The translations under genes were made by a program, and so were the position numbers. DNA of 6,565 nt from Bacillota bacterium (lineage in GTDB: Bacteria > Bacillota > Clostridia > Clostridiales > Clostridiaceae), in assembly GCA_023424785.1 (NCBI GenBank), contig JAFADP010000094.1, forward strand, positions 1 through 6,565, given 5' to 3'. The notes beneath the pieces were generated by a model. That model did no database searches. It had not been told where the DNA came from and worked only from the letters and a program-made list of their open reading frames with translations. Below, in pieces: positions 6,351 through 6,565 of this stretch. Position 1 is the stretch's first letter; the number at the start of each line of letters is the position of its first letter.

Positions 6351-6565
6351 GATCTGGGCGTAAAACCACTATTCTTTTAAGGTAGTGGATGTAAGCCTTT
6401 TAAAAGTGAGGGAAGGATAAGAAACCCTCGATTCAATCCTTTTTTTCACACCCGAAGGTGGTAAGCTCCCTTCGCCAATGTTACTAAAGGTTTTAACAAG
6501 CAACACTTCTCCTACCCTCAGAGATGTTTAATCACTTGCCGTAGAGTTCAAGACTTGGGAAACAT
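6351..6565 (-). ncRNA. Unrecognised structured RNA, 5' partial (or right end of an IS200/IS605-type element)
   Basis: No protein-coding gene is visible on either strand here. The stretch is less AT-rich than the other spacers and rich in local pairing. In minus-strand order there is a GGCAAG/CTTGTT closing helix around an ACATCTC/GAGAAGTGT hairpin (about 6540-6500) and TGTTA/TAACA (6498-6479). Next come CGAAGG/CCTTCG (6474-6453), an interleaved pair of stems (AAGGAT/ATCCTT and GAGGG/CCCTC, 6441-6408), and CCACTA/TAGTGG (6388-6366). Several helices keep wobble pairs only on the minus strand, and the hairpin at 6309-6348 would be its terminator. I see none of the hallmark motifs of RNase P RNA, tmRNA, SRP RNA, T-box or the common riboswitches. 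The identity is unknown. A TnpB-associated guide RNA scaffold is an alternative, but no transposase gene is visible. Confidence 0.45.

Noticed and set aside
6397..6406. Palindrome CTTTTAAAAG as an operator
   Set aside because: A ten-base A/T palindrome is common in this composition and lies inside the structured block; no support for a regulator site.
6529..6564. Minus-strand open tails (ending CFPSLELYGK or VSQVLNSTASD) as the end of a protein gene
   Set aside because: Too short to judge, in competing frames, and not a recognisable C-terminus; not annotated as CDS.
6351..6565. Known housekeeping RNAs (RNase P RNA, tmRNA, SRP RNA, 6S RNA) or a T-box, cobalamin, lysine or SAM riboswitch
   Set aside because: I could not find their conserved cores on either strand (for example GAGGAAAGTCC of RNase P, GGTTCGACTCC of tmRNA, GGAAGGAAGCAGC of SRP RNA, GGGTGGNACCGCG of T-boxes). 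6S RNA has little sequence signature and no single long rod was found, but it is not excluded rigorously because the 5' end is missing.

Overview
The window looks like a chromosomal segment of a low-GC Firmicute, most likely Clostridium sensu stricto. This is judged from very AT-rich intergenic DNA, A/T-ending codons, strong AGGAGG-type ribosome binding sites, and the gene families present. It holds mainly conserved core genes plus one secreted cell-wall enzyme. The genus is inferred from style and content, not from any search.

Left part (1-2546, + strand): the C-terminal three quarters of the RNA-binding protein Tex enters from the left edge. It is followed by a clear sigma-A promoter, an FMN riboswitch with an intrinsic terminator, and ribU, the riboflavin-binding subunit of an ECF transporter. 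FMN in the cell should stop transcription before ribU, so riboflavin uptake is turned off when flavin is plentiful.

Middle (2550-4420, + strand): a monocistronic gene for a secreted 565-residue protein has a signal peptide, five SH3b repeats and a C-terminal NlpC/P60 peptidase domain. It is probably a peptidoglycan endopeptidase. It converges on the next operon, and one long perfect hairpin lies between them as a shared terminator.

Right part (6090 down to 4425, - strand): tsaE-tsaB-rimI form a tightly overlapping operon. The first two genes serve synthesis of the universal tRNA modification t6A. The third is a GNAT acetyltransferase for ribosomal protein S18. The essential partner tsaD is not in the window.

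Far right (6149-6565): a tRNA-Trp gene (anticodon CCA, CCA tail encoded) has its own strong promoter and terminator. Beyond it is about 215 bases with no gene on either strand, less AT-rich than the surrounding spacers and full of possible RNA structure, including an interleaved (pseudoknot-type) pair of stems. A second terminator-like hairpin at 6309-6348 pairs better when read on the minus strand. I therefore read this as the 3' part of an unrecognised structured RNA transcribed leftwards from outside the window. An alternative is the right end (guide-RNA scaffold region) of an IS200/IS605-type element. This is the least explained part of the window.
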